DNA of 64,000 nucleotides from Paraphysomonas bandaiensis. Lineage: Eukaryota; Chrysophyceae. Of the stretch, positions 1 through 10,300 are shown one piece after another; position 1 is the first letter of the stretch; each line of letters starts with the position of its first letter. Location of the stretch: positions 1-64,000 of the forward strand of contig CBFFRP010000475.1 of NCBI GenBank assembly GCA_965644295.1, given 5' to 3'. The position numbers and the translations under genes are program-made. The notes under the pieces are model-generated. The model saw only the letters and a list, made by a program, of their open reading frames with translations, did no database searches and was not told where the DNA came from.

Positions 1-59
1 TTGGAACGGAAGAAGTCGGCAACAGCGTTGGGTTAAATGCAATACAGTTGTACCTATTG

Positions 60-495
60 CTGCCACATGGGTATTTTCTTCCGTACAAACACGTCGAATC
101 GCAACAATCCCCACCATCCCAGTTACATTCCGCCGTGTTATATCCACCACCTCTATTATCGCAATATCCATCTCCGACATTTTCCTGAAATTAACGTTGC
201 AACCTGTCATTGTGGGGTACGGAGATATAGTGGGCTTTAGTGTAGATAAGAAGTAGGGCTGGGAGTCGGGCGAATGGTTGGTTGATACGTTGGCATTCTT
301 GAGGGTGATGCTGTGGGTGCGACTGTAGGCTTAAACGTAGGAGTAGGCACCGTGACCTTGCAGTCGTAACCATTATTCAATGAATACGTTGGAGTTAAGT
401 ACACACGTATTCTCACAGCAGTCCCCTCCATCCCAAGCACACACCTCGTTGTTGGCGGTATCATCGCAATAACCATCTCCAACATAAGGTGAATC
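60..495 (-). other. Two Lin-12/Notch repeats joined by Pro-Thr spacers
   Basis: Translating the minus strand in the frames that keep the cysteines gives two LNR modules. The first, at about 410-495, reads GDGYCDD, then CAWDGGDCCENTC. The second, at about 75-180, reads VGDGYCDNRGGG, then CNWDGGDCCDSTC. Both show the calcium-binding LNR signature GDGxCD...C.WDGGDCC. The spacer is a Pro-Thr ladder (PTPTFKPTVAPTASPSR and onward, about 240-360). Frame changes near 525, 410, 238 and 180 separate these pieces, yet the cysteine spacing is intact. The module continues past base 1 of the window. Confidence 0.7.
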
Positions 496-2921
496 ACATC
501 CTGGTAGGGTTGGGTGAGCTGTGCGCTGATAAGTCGGTTCAGAGTAGGTTTGTCAGTGGCACGTATTGTCGGATCGGAGGTTGGATTCAGATTAACACCA
601 CTGGTTGCAGCTGCCAAGCAAAATGTTCCTGACGAATCGACAAATTGTACATCATCAGTCAGACGTCTACCATCTGACACAGAATAACTCTCGTAGAGGT
701 CGACAAGTTTTGATCCAATATCGAAAGAATATGACACACTGGACGACAGATCAAGGAGCTCCAACAACTGGTCAAAAACTGAAGCACACATGTCCTCAGA
801 AAAAGACCCAGATAACATAAGAAATGTCTGAAACTTGTCATTTTCAATAGAATCAAAATATTTTTCCCATGCAATTTCATCTTTGTCAAATACGGTGAAG
901 TCAAGAGTCAGGTCGATCTCGATTCCCTGATTCTCGCTGTCGATATTAGCGATATTGGCATTTAGGCACAGGCTCATCCCAAGCATGTCAAGAAACGAGG
1001 TAACACGATTCACGGCATTTTCGATGTCTGAAGTCACATCGTCATTATCATCCTGTAAATACTCCATCAAGTCTCGCAAACACAATTCATTGTCCTCTCC
1101 AACATTGATCTTTAACATATCCACGCCCTCTGACCCAGGAAAAAGTAGAAGAAGAAGTAAGCGTTGTGCCTGCCAGTTGTTCGAAAAATAGTCAACAGTG
1201 GAGTCAGATCCACTTGGAAAATCGAACTCCGGAAAAGTCACACCCCATGTCATGTCCATGCCAGCAGCTGTCAGCTGCGAAAGATCTTCGATATAGGCAC
1301 CAGCAAATACCGTGAACGATAGAACCGTGTTACTGTCCACATCAATTCCGATAACCGCTTCGCAAAGCACATTCAAAGGAAAATTTTTATAATGAGCTTG
1401 GCACTTGGCACCGTCCTGCAATGAAAATGACAGAGAACCCGTCTGAAACATTAGCCCCGAGAACTCAACAACTACGTCGTTCTTCGGCATTTCGGAAAGT
1501 GTAAGCTCTTCCCTACTTCAGGATCTTCGCTGGGGTCAACAGCAGTGAAGTAATCAGACTGCCCCACAACGCCGTCAGATGTAGACACTTTGACATAGTA
1601 CTGAGAACCAACACTAAAGTAAGAAGAGCTCTGTGCCGATTTCGTACGATCCAGACGCTACCGTGTTGCCACAGAAGAGGTAGGTGTTCGTCAAGTACTG
1701 ATAGAAACACACACTAACAGAGGCGTAGTCATCTATTGACCAGTGATCCCACTCCACCACATGCCAGTCACTCGGAACCCCCCACTTATCACCATGTTTC
1801 GGGCTGGCGACAACAATTTGAGGTTTTTGTTCTGGAAATTCCATACATCCATTCCAAAAAATGTTGAGGTAAAATATGTCGGAGCAAAAATCGAAAAACT
1901 GAGGGGATTGCATGGATTCAAATACAACTAGGCCTAAGTACGGCACAGAAACTTCTGCCATGCCAACCTGGACAGCAAGCCCAACGTAAAAACTGTAGCT
2001 CAGCCCATTGACAGAGGAAGCACAAGTATCACTTGCCAGTTGTCGTCCACTCTTTAAATTTCTACTTGAAAGTGAATTTATTATATTGGCCGTTCCTGAC
2101 CAGGCGAAATTCTTTAGTCTGTCTGATGGTAATACGGCCTCCCTCGTGAATCGAGCGTGGATGCTCGAGACATACTCGAAGTATAAGTAGATGACGCATC
2201 TTTCACTCAAGAACGGAAACAATGTGCTCTTCGACTGTTTCGAACCAAATGGTTTAGGGGCTGTATGCTGCAACGATGCTGGATCATGTTCAGTACCCAC
2301 TTCATTGTTAGCAACAGCGTGGGAGTCTGATTTCGTTGTAAATCGTCGAACTGGAGTGGAGAACCACCAATATTTACCTCTCCTTTACTATCACTATAAC
2401 GCAGTGAGTTAGGAGCGGAAGCACCTAATTCATACTCGAATGAAATTATATCTGCCGTATTAAGCCAACAACATCGTACGCATCAACTGACCACTCAATG
2501 TGGTCATCATACCACGTACAGGATACAGTACATAAATGAGTGCTATCGCAGTAACTACTGAGAGGATCAAAGGTATGCACGTAACAGGGGTCGGAGATGA
2601 AAACCATGAGCCTCTCTTCTTTTGCGTATACTTTAATTTTTCGAGACTAACGCAGGATCTGCGTAAAATTTAAACTTAACTTTAGTCGTCGTGGAGGACA
2701 AGCACTGGAAAGAACTGACTGGATTGTAAGTAATTTGACTTGTTGTCTCGGAATAATCTTCATACTCAAATGTTACGTACACCTCTTGCGTATTATCATC
2801 GCCAGCATAAACAGGATCATTACTGTATACAGTAGTCATATCCAAATCTAGGTAGGAGTTCCCTTGATAAACATAATAGAAGCCGTAGAGATAATTCTCA
2901 CTTTCGAAAGCACCAGTGGAC

Positions 2922-4976
2922 TCATACACTCTTGACCGTTATCGTTTCGCCAACAGCAATATTCGTTGTAATATACACTCTCAGCGTTCTGTAGTTGTAT
3001 AGTAGTGATAAGGAACCGTCAAGCTCCATTTCAACATCCAGTTCGTCGCTCCAATCGCTAAATCCTCTGGCACTATATGCACGGTACCAAATTTCGTAAT
3101 CACTGTCGCTCACATCAATATGAATCGTGTCTTCAGAATCATTATCTCCCTCGGCTGTAAATCCCAGAAGATCCCCATCTCGAAGTTCATAATAGCTGCG
3201 ACCACTGTCATCATCGCCCAACAACTCGTACGTCAGGGCATCCGAGTAGTAATCATCCCACTTGTAATTCGTCCCGTACTTATTTCCAGGATCAGTAGTA
3301 TCATATAACATACAAAGATAATTATTGCTCTTGATGAATGTGAAAAGTACACAACTATCGTACGTCCTACATTTATCAGCACAGAGGATTTCATTGGAAT
3401 CGTACTGTGTATCTTCAATCTGGATGTCTAAATTCACCACCCATTTCGGTTCTGTGTTGGGGTATCGCGCAGTGGTTGTAGACCAGCGCTCAAAGAACCC
3501 TATGGAGCTAAGTGTAAACGAATCCGCAAACCAACAGCTACTGCAGGTGTATTTGACTTCATAACTAGTGATCTCGTAATCAGATGCCGGTGGAGTAAGC
3601 GCAAGCAGGATACTATCGTGGGTAACGGATACAAGTGTAGGAGGGTTGGAAGGTTTGGATGGTTTATCCGCATTATTGTAGTCGTTCACGTTGCCACTAC
3701 CTGGATTAGAATTGTCAGGCTCACCCGAGGCAGCGTCCCATATCTCTACACCCAAATAAGGCTTTGGGTCCACATAGAAGTCAATAATTCCATAAGGCGA
3801 CATGTACAAGCGGGGGATAATATAGATGCGTGGATTAAAGGTGCCACCGCTCTTGGAAGAAGACAACGAGAGAGGAGTACCACTGTACGACCAAGAATCG
3901 CTTTCGATCACGTTGACTTCTCCATCCGAATCAGCTATCTCAATGCCGTATTCAACACTCGCTGATGCGGTATATCCACCGAACAAAGAGGCATCTAAAG
4001 TGGACTCCACGACTTCGAATTGCGCCAGGAGCTGAAATCTAGGAATGATAACGAGTGGTACAATACCAACACTAAAAGTCCAGGCACCCATATTAAATAC
4101 TCTTGACAGTTCAATTTCGTCGCTCTTTCCCTCTGGAGGTGCAGTTAAACGAACATAAGCGCTAACCTCAGCCTCTCCGGTGAACAGCATCTTCAAGTAG
4201 TCGACATACGGGAACAAATAGTAAGCGTAGTCAATATCCATCTCAAAAGTAATCCCTGGTGTGAAATAGGCGTAGCATTGCTCGCACACACAAGTACCAG
4301 ATGTGTAAGGGATATCAATAGATCCTTCCTCTGCTCGACCAGTGCTTTCATCGTAATTAAAGCTGAATGTCTCCGATTCGGACCTCGCGAACCACGACTC
4401 ATCGTTATCTTTTCCCTCTGTGCGAAAGTCACCATTGTCAGAGTTTACGAGTGGTGGAATGTAAAGCCGAATACTACTCTTCTCGAATAGATGAGTAAAA
4501 GGAACAACAAATGTTGACAAGACAAGAACATTTCCATCCATAACCATGCCTTCAATACTGCGATAAAGGGGCTCCTCACGCATATCAGTGTATCGACCAC
4601 TGCTGCACCCCCATGAATCATCACCAACAATAAACTTCATATCATAAAGATTATCTTGTGTTTCAATAGGATCAGATGAATGAATTATAACAGTTTCATT
4701 ATTTATACAATCAATATGTATGATATGATCATCATGATCTAATTGATACACACCTTCACGTAATGTGACATCATAATTCATACGTACACCACTATGATGA
4801 TCCAAACTATGTGTAAACCTTCTCCCATGTTGTGAATAATGATTAAGTTCATTAATTCCACGAAATGCGGGTTTAGGCCGGTATGATCGAGGGGAATGAT
4901 AGGTGTATGTATTATACACCTCTGCATGACTTGATTGGCATAATTCTACCATAAAATATACGAGAAATAACATCAT
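2922..4976 (-). CDS. N-terminal intact part of the secreted modular protein (684 codons)
   Basis: This is the longest unbroken segment of the frame-broken gene. It starts MMLFLVYFMVELCQSSHA, a clear signal peptide with likely cleavage after the SSHA region, preceded by AT-rich DNA. Residues about 25-440 form a Tyr- and Asp-rich, beta-strand-like region with one CVCEQC cysteine cluster (about residue 230), which I do not recognise. From about residue 455 an FN3-like fold begins (PSNPPTLVSVTHDSILL) and ends near residue 655 (WYRAYSARGFSDWSDEL). It appears interrupted by a PAN/apple-like insertion with spaced cysteines (ILCADKCRTYDSC, then YLCMLYD). The frame ends at a TGA at 2922-2924; one base over, the sequence stays open to 2633. 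The fold assignments are by eye. A secreted or surface-exposed protein is the most that can be inferred. Confidence 0.6.
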   Translation of the reverse strand: MMLFLVYFMVELCQSSHAEVYNTYTYHSPRSYRPKPAFRGINELNHYSQHGRRFTHSLDHHSGVRMNYDVTLREGVYQLDHDDHIIHIDCINNETVIIHSSDPIETQDNLYDMKFIVGDDSWGCSSGRYTDMREEPLYRSIEGMVMDGNVLVLSTFVVPFTHLFEKSSIRLYIPPLVNSDNGDFRTEGKDNDESWFARSESETFSFNYDESTGRAEEGSIDIPYTSGTCVCEQCYAYFTPGITFEMDIDYAYYLFPYVDYLKMLFTGEAEVSAYVRLTAPPEGKSDEIELSRVFNMGAWTFSVGIVPLVIIPRFQLLAQFEVVESTLDASLFGGYTASASVEYGIEIADSDGEVNVIESDSWSYSGTPLSLSSSKSGGTFNPRIYIIPRLYMSPYGIIDFYVDPKPYLGVEIWDAASGEPDNSNPGSGNVNDYNNADKPSKPSNPPTLVSVTHDSILLALTPPASDYEITSYEVKYTCSSCWFADSFTLSSIGFFERWSTTTARYPNTEPKWVVNLDIQIEDTQYDSNEILCADKCRTYDSCVLFTFIKSNNYLCMLYDTTDPGNKYGTNYKWDDYYSDALTYELLGDDDSGRSYYELRDGDLLGFTAEGDNDSEDTIHIDVSDSDYEIWYRAYSARGFSDWSDELDVEMELDGSLSLLYNYRTLRVYITTNIAVGETITVKSV

Positions 4977-5409
4977 TGTTATTACCCAATAGATTCGTCA
5001 CAGTAATCCTATAGATAAGGGTGTCTATAGGTCGTATAGTATTATGGTAATGGAGAGAGTCGATTATATATATATGTATACATATATATATGAAGATATG
5101 CATACATATATATGAAGACATACGAAGACATGAAGTTTATATCTATGAAGTTGTTTATATATAGAAAGACACGAACGGACATCAACTTCCATAAATCAAC
5201 TTCTTTAACTGGATTGCTTACAAGTGAAGTTATTAAAGATCCAACGTGTCTGTTTAAGATACTAAGATACAATATTATAGCCTACAAATGATCAAACTGA
5301 AAAAAATGAAAATACACTGAAGATAGAAAATTCATATTTTTCGCTTCTACTTCCAGGAAATTTGAAACAACACCGGCAGAGATATAAATCACATTCATTT
5401 GGACATATT
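4977..5409. other. AT-rich intergenic stretch, no gene seen
   Basis: This upstream region of the secreted-protein gene contains alternating TA/TG tracts around 5063-5115 and no coherent coding frame. It presumably holds the promoter of the minus-strand gene, but I cannot point to a defined element. Confidence 0.5.
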
Positions 5410-5560
5410 CGTATGGGCAGTCAGCATCTTAGTTTTCGGAAATAAATTGAAGCAATAATACTCCATATTAATGCTATACAACTACGTCTGGAATACAGAT
5501 AATTGTTGTCTCAATATTAGAGGCATCTTGAAACTAAAATACACAAAGGATGCCCATACG
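5410..5560. mobile_element. 151-bp MITE-like element, copy 1
   Basis: The ends are exact inverted repeats, CGTATGGGCA at 5410-5419 and TGCCCATACG at 5551-5560. The interior shares long blocks with two other copies at about 17437-17588 and 31785-31935, for example the block AATTGAAGCA and the block ACAGATAATTGTTGTCTCAA. Length (151 bp), short TIRs, lack of coding capacity and dispersal fit a non-autonomous DNA transposon. No clear target duplication was found. Confidence 0.6.
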
Positions 5561-5748
5561 TTATCATATACAGTATACTATACACTATACTTGGATTCCT
5601 ACGAACGTAGTATGGTATATTTGTGGGAATAAAAAACTAAAGTTTTATAAGAAAGCTATAATTTTTTGCATAAAATCTCAACAATGGAAGGGTTTGCACA
5701 AAAATCCATTACATGCATGTATCTATATTGCTGTTTGTGTTGTAGTGC

Positions 5749-6327
5749 AGGCTCACTCCATACAAGGCCAAAACACCTCGAGAAATGCAAAACTCGAGCG
5801 GCATTATCCGGATATTCTCTCCATAGAGACTAACATTTCGAGAATTGCAAAAGTCGACTTTCATTATCTCACCATACAAGTACGGAAAGCCGCACTTTAA
5901 ACTCTCTCACGCGACAGTAAACTTGTTCCCAAACTAAAGTCGTTTGAGCTCGCTTAAAGCTCTTATATCTCTGGCTGGAGGAGGGGCCATTCCGAGGACG
6001 ACCAATTTTTTGATATCTACGACAACATATTCGCTTCAACAACAACACTTTCAGCCATCTTCTGCGAATACAATGTGCCCGATACAATAATCTGTTACAA
6101 AGTTGTTTACATGCATCGTTTGGTCGACTTTGATACAGATGAATATCAACTTTGGTTAAAGTCGATATAAAAGTCGGTAACCTAATTTTCTTTTAGATCG
6201 AGGTTGCCTAGTAAATCTCGAGTTTGGCAAAAGTCGAGTTTTGCTATTCTCAAGATTTTGCTTGTATGGAATGAAACTGCTCGAGTTTTGCATTTCTCGG
6301 GTTTTGGCCTTGTATAGAGTGAGCCTT
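5749..6327. mobile_element. 579-bp non-autonomous element with about 48-bp terminal inverted repeats
   Basis: The left end (5749 onward, AGGCTCACTCCATACAAGG) and the reverse complement of the right end (6327 backward, AGGCTCACTCTATACAAGG) stay matched for about 48 bp, with one substitution and one 3-nt indel. Both contain GAGAAATGCAAAACTCGAG. Inside are diverged copies of the same TCGAG/GCAAAA motif around 5836-5870 and 6210-6250, so the element has nested sub-terminal repeats. A 72-codon frame on the minus strand (5869-6087) is basic but not recognised. The flanks give no clear target duplication. It looks like a MITE or deleted DNA transposon. Confidence 0.6.
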
Positions 6328-7019
6328 AATGAGGGATATCAATGTACAGTACTGCTATATGCATATATATATGGGCAACAGAGTTAAAAATAGAATTTAT
6401 TATAAATGCTGTTGGTGTAGATAGGTTTAGGATAAACCATTTCCTATATGTATCTTGTGTAGCAGTGTCACCAGAAGTTGTCTCGGTTTAAGGTCAGCAC
6501 TTTTTATATATTTCACATACTGCATAGTGACTGCTGTGTAAGTGTTCTGGATTTAAAGTAATGCTCTTACGATGTAATGTTCTTGCCCTCCACTGGCATA
6601 TCAGGAACTTCTTGCAAGGATGCACATGACAGCGTGTTGATGGAGTGTGAATAACATGATCATATGACAGTCGCTATTGCCGCTCTATTTGTTGTATTGT
6701 GAGCTATTATATATACGTTAATCGTAGTAGTATAGATCTACACATCTATATCTGCTCTATACTATACACTGTAGATACTATGCAAAAACGTAAAGCGTCA
6801 TTATATATAGAAAATATCTACACTATGTACGTATGTACCGTACATATATAGAATATATAGATATCTACTGCTAAGATTAACGTATAAATAACATAAATTA
6901 AATTAACTTCGAATTAAGTACTACGATGAACTATCAAGATGAAAATAATATAAGGAATCTCGAGTCATAACTTTGTCATCATGAGTTTAAAAAGCTTATG
7001 ACGAGTAGGCTGAGTACTT
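6328..7019. other. Intergenic, nothing recognised
   Basis: AT-rich DNA between the TIR element and Copia copy 1, with short TA/TG tracts around 6700-6870. No coding frame, RNA gene or repeat was recognised. Confidence 0.5.
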
Positions 7020-7024
7020 GTTTT

Positions 7025-7317
7025 TATTAGAATATGGACTGTATCCTAGTATATTCAATGTGGTACTTGAAGACAATGTACGAGAATACAGTGAAGTATG
7101 GTGATGTGTAGATGCTGTTATGATATTGAGAAAACTGAAATAGTTTGCTCTTTCAAGATATGTTTAGTAGCGAAAGGTCTACAGAAGTAGTGATTTATGC
7201 ATGGCACAAAACGAGCTTGTGTTGTTTAACACAATTCGTGTAAACGATATTAATAAATCTATCTAGTCTAACAACTTAATCTCTCTTTGATCTAAGTAAA
7301 ATGAGCATTTCCCAACA
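7025..7317 (+). repeat. 5' LTR of Copia copy 1
   Basis: 293-bp LTR with ends TATTAG...CCAACA, so the 5' terminus is TA rather than the usual TG. It carries AATAAA at about 7252-7257, conserved in the other copy and a likely polyadenylation signal. The last 17 bases include the ATG (7301) and first codons of the Gag-Pol frame. Confidence 0.9.
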
Positions 7318-10300
7318 TGGTAGCGAGCGAGGAGGAGAGAAGGAGGATAGAGGAGTAGTTCCTCAGTTCAACGAGACTAACGTTGAACAATGGATTGAGG
7401 ACTTCGAGACATTCCTTATGAGGAAGGAACAAAGCGAGGTAGCGGTGGAACTGCCACCTAAGGAGAGCGACTTCGGGGAGCAGCCACTTACGTTGATGGA
7501 GGAGAAGGCGTACAGACAGGCTGTGAAGAGGTATTGGAAGGCGAACGCCATAGCTTATTCTTACTGCAGGGATGCGGTGCAGCATTCCCCGAAAGCGCTG
7601 CGTAAATTCCATCTTACCCACAAAGCGTTCAAGGCAGAAGGGAGTGGTGTAAACAGGTTCAAAACACATGTAATGATTGATGAGTTGAAGAAGTGTTTTG
7701 CTGGAGGGAAGCAAAATAGGATCAGTGACCTCTTAACTCAATATGGTTCTTTCCGTATGCGTCCGGAGGAGACGGCGAAGGACTACGTACTACGGTTCGA
7801 ACTACTGCTGAAGGAACTACAGGAGCAGCAGCAGGATATCTCGGAGGTATCAAAAACAAGTCGACTACGAGAAGGCTTGCTCAATGAAGAGTATGCTCAA
7901 CTGAGAGTTGGATTATACTTGATGGATGATGATGTTAATTATGTAACTGTATCACGTAAGATAGAAGGCTATGATGATACTATGGCTGGGAAGGAAGCGT
8001 TGGAGAAGAAGCGTAAAAGAGTGGAGGAGCTGAACCTGATAGACAGTAAGAAACGATATCGCAGAGAGAGGGATCATCGTAAGAAGAACAACGGTAAGAA
8101 GAAGCCGATGAAGAAGGATACAGAGATTACAGGGCAGCGACCTGGAAGTGCCGAATATACTGGGTGCAGAAATTGTAAGTCAAAGGAACATCTTGCCATC
8201 GATTGTCCAGCATCGAAAAAGAAGTACTCGCAAAGCAAGAGCAAGGCTGTGAGGTTTCAAGATGGAAGGAAACCAGACAAAAGACTACTTACAGTTGAAA
8301 ACATCAGGCGTGGAGAGCCAGCGGATTTGTCTGACGAAGACGAAGCAAATATGATCGAGCAACAGGAAGAGTATCACTTGTCATGTAATGTGTATGAGAC
8401 GAATATATGCAGTAGTGTGCATGAGGATATTCACTATACATACATTGATACCTGTTGTTCGTCATCAATGTTTTTGATAAATGATGTGAATATACTTGAT
8501 AGTCATATGCACACATCAAAGGTTATTAATGGTTCGAAAAAAGGGTCAGAGATATGCGTCACGAGTGTAGGTTCCCGTGGAGCATGGAAGAACATTGAGG
8601 TATCAAGTCAGATAAATCGGTGTCTTTGTTCTGGACGGAAGTTGAACGATATGGGATATCGATTTACTGTATGGTATGGTATACAGATATATGACAGAAA
8701 TACGGATGAGCTGGTGTTGGAGGGACCTATGAAGAATGGAATGACTGCTGTGCCAACACAGCAGTTATTGGAGCTTCCAGACGTATCGACATCCAGTGAT
8801 TCAGAAGTAAATCTCAGTGACCGTACGGGTGAGGATGAACTGGAGCTGTTACATAGGAGAGCGGGTCATTTTAACAAGCATGCGTTGGTAGAAGCCCACA
8901 AAAGAATGCTAATTATTGGGACTGGACTGAAACGAAAACATCTCTCGAAACGTGTTTCCAAAGAACAGTGTCTATGTGATGTATGCGCCAGGGCGAAGAT
9001 CACCAGAGTAAGTTTTCGGACAAAGGATGAGGACTCCGTTCGTCCAAATTTCTCGGCCGATATAGCAGTATACTTAAATTGTCCAGCTCGAGGAGGGGAA
9101 ATATATGTGCTCAAACTAACACACCATGCCAGTCGGATGTTCTGGTCGGAAGGGCTTGTTCATAGGACTGGGTCATCGGTACTGCAGGTTTTCAAGAAGA
9201 TTTTTGAAGGAGATGTGAAAAGGTACAAATTAGAAATGCATCATTACCATGCAGATGGAGCAGGGGAGCTAATATGTGATGAGCTGCGACAATATCTTAG
9301 GTCACAGGGTTGCTATCAACATACGTGGAGCTCTACGGACTCTCCTGAGATGAACGCGATTGAGGAGCGGAAATTCAGGACCTGTGGTGAGATGACATTA
9401 GCGATGCTGATTCAGTCAGGATTGCCTTCACAGTTTTGGCTAGATGCCTACATGGCAGCCAGGTACATATTAATTCGATTGCCTACAAAGACAGCGAAGG
9501 GGTATATGTCCCCTCTTGAATTTTTGACTGGTGAGGCTCCCAACCTGAAATATCTCAGAGTATGGGGGTGTCGTGCGTATGTCCTCACTACAAAGGCGGA
9601 TCGACGGAAAGACTGGGACGACAAGGCCCTTATCGGATATCTGATAGGATATTCAGATGAAAAGGTAGGATATGATGTATATCTACCTGCGACTGATAGG
9701 GTCGTCACGTCGGTACATGTATTAACTGATGAGTCCATACCGTCACGCTCGGAGAGCTATTTCGCTGAGATAGATGCTCTTCGAGTGAAGGAGGCCGAGA
9801 GACCGAAAATTGTGTCTGACTATGCGGGCTTAGAAGGTACATATCATATTGATGATGAGGATGGTCTTCTCTACAAGACCACGAGAGTAGTAGAACGAAA
9901 GGGGGTAATAGTAGCCTATCGATCTCTGGTAACTGCAGGTCGGAAGCATATCGAGCACCGGGTGCCGATTCACGTCGAGGACGTAGTGCGAATGACTGCA
10001 GAAACTCCCGGGAATACCGGATATATAGGAAAGGGGGACGCCCTGAGTACTATGCCAGCCAGGGTGCTGGACCAGGGAAGACCTGGAGGGTTACAGGAGA
10101 GTCCTGACCCAACCTGTCAGGAGACAGCTGTGAGGTTGCAGACCTCTGAAGACTATGAGTCTGGGGTTGTGAGCGGGGCTCCTCCCACAACGCACGATGT
10201 GCGTGCTCAGGATGAGCAAGGTATGGGTTCTTATATACCTCGTCGACCGATTGAACTAGATGGTGATGGTCGGGTCCGACGCAAACGGCTGCAGCGGAGA

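Larger units (their letters stand above)
1..4976 (-). pseudogene. Large secreted modular protein (FN3, PAN-like, LNR, Pro-Thr ladder), frame-broken, truncated by window edge
   Basis: A coherent protein can be followed on the minus strand from position 4976 to the window edge, but only by changing frame about nine or ten times: near 2925, 2636, 2455, 2340, 1617, 1520, 525, 410, 238 and 180. Module order is signal peptide, a large beta-rich N-terminal region, an FN3-like domain interrupted by a PAN/apple-like cysteine segment, further Ig-like strands, a roughly 300-residue unknown domain, Pro-Thr spacers and two Lin-12/Notch repeats. Each segment is free of stops in its own frame, and domain cysteines are kept across the breaks. 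At 180 the break sits in an A4 run, and at 410 in a TG dinucleotide run. No intron with proper splice sites explains the breaks I checked. It is either a young pseudogene broken only by indels or a poorly polished stretch of assembly. The normal role would be at the cell surface or outside the cell. Confidence 0.6.

Noticed and set aside
1-2940. Euplotes-style programmed +1 frameshifting at stop codons in the first gene
   Set aside because: Two breaks (at TGA 2922 and TAA 2633) fit +1 at a stop, but others need a -1 or +2 change or occur away from stops, and no other gene in the window behaves this way.
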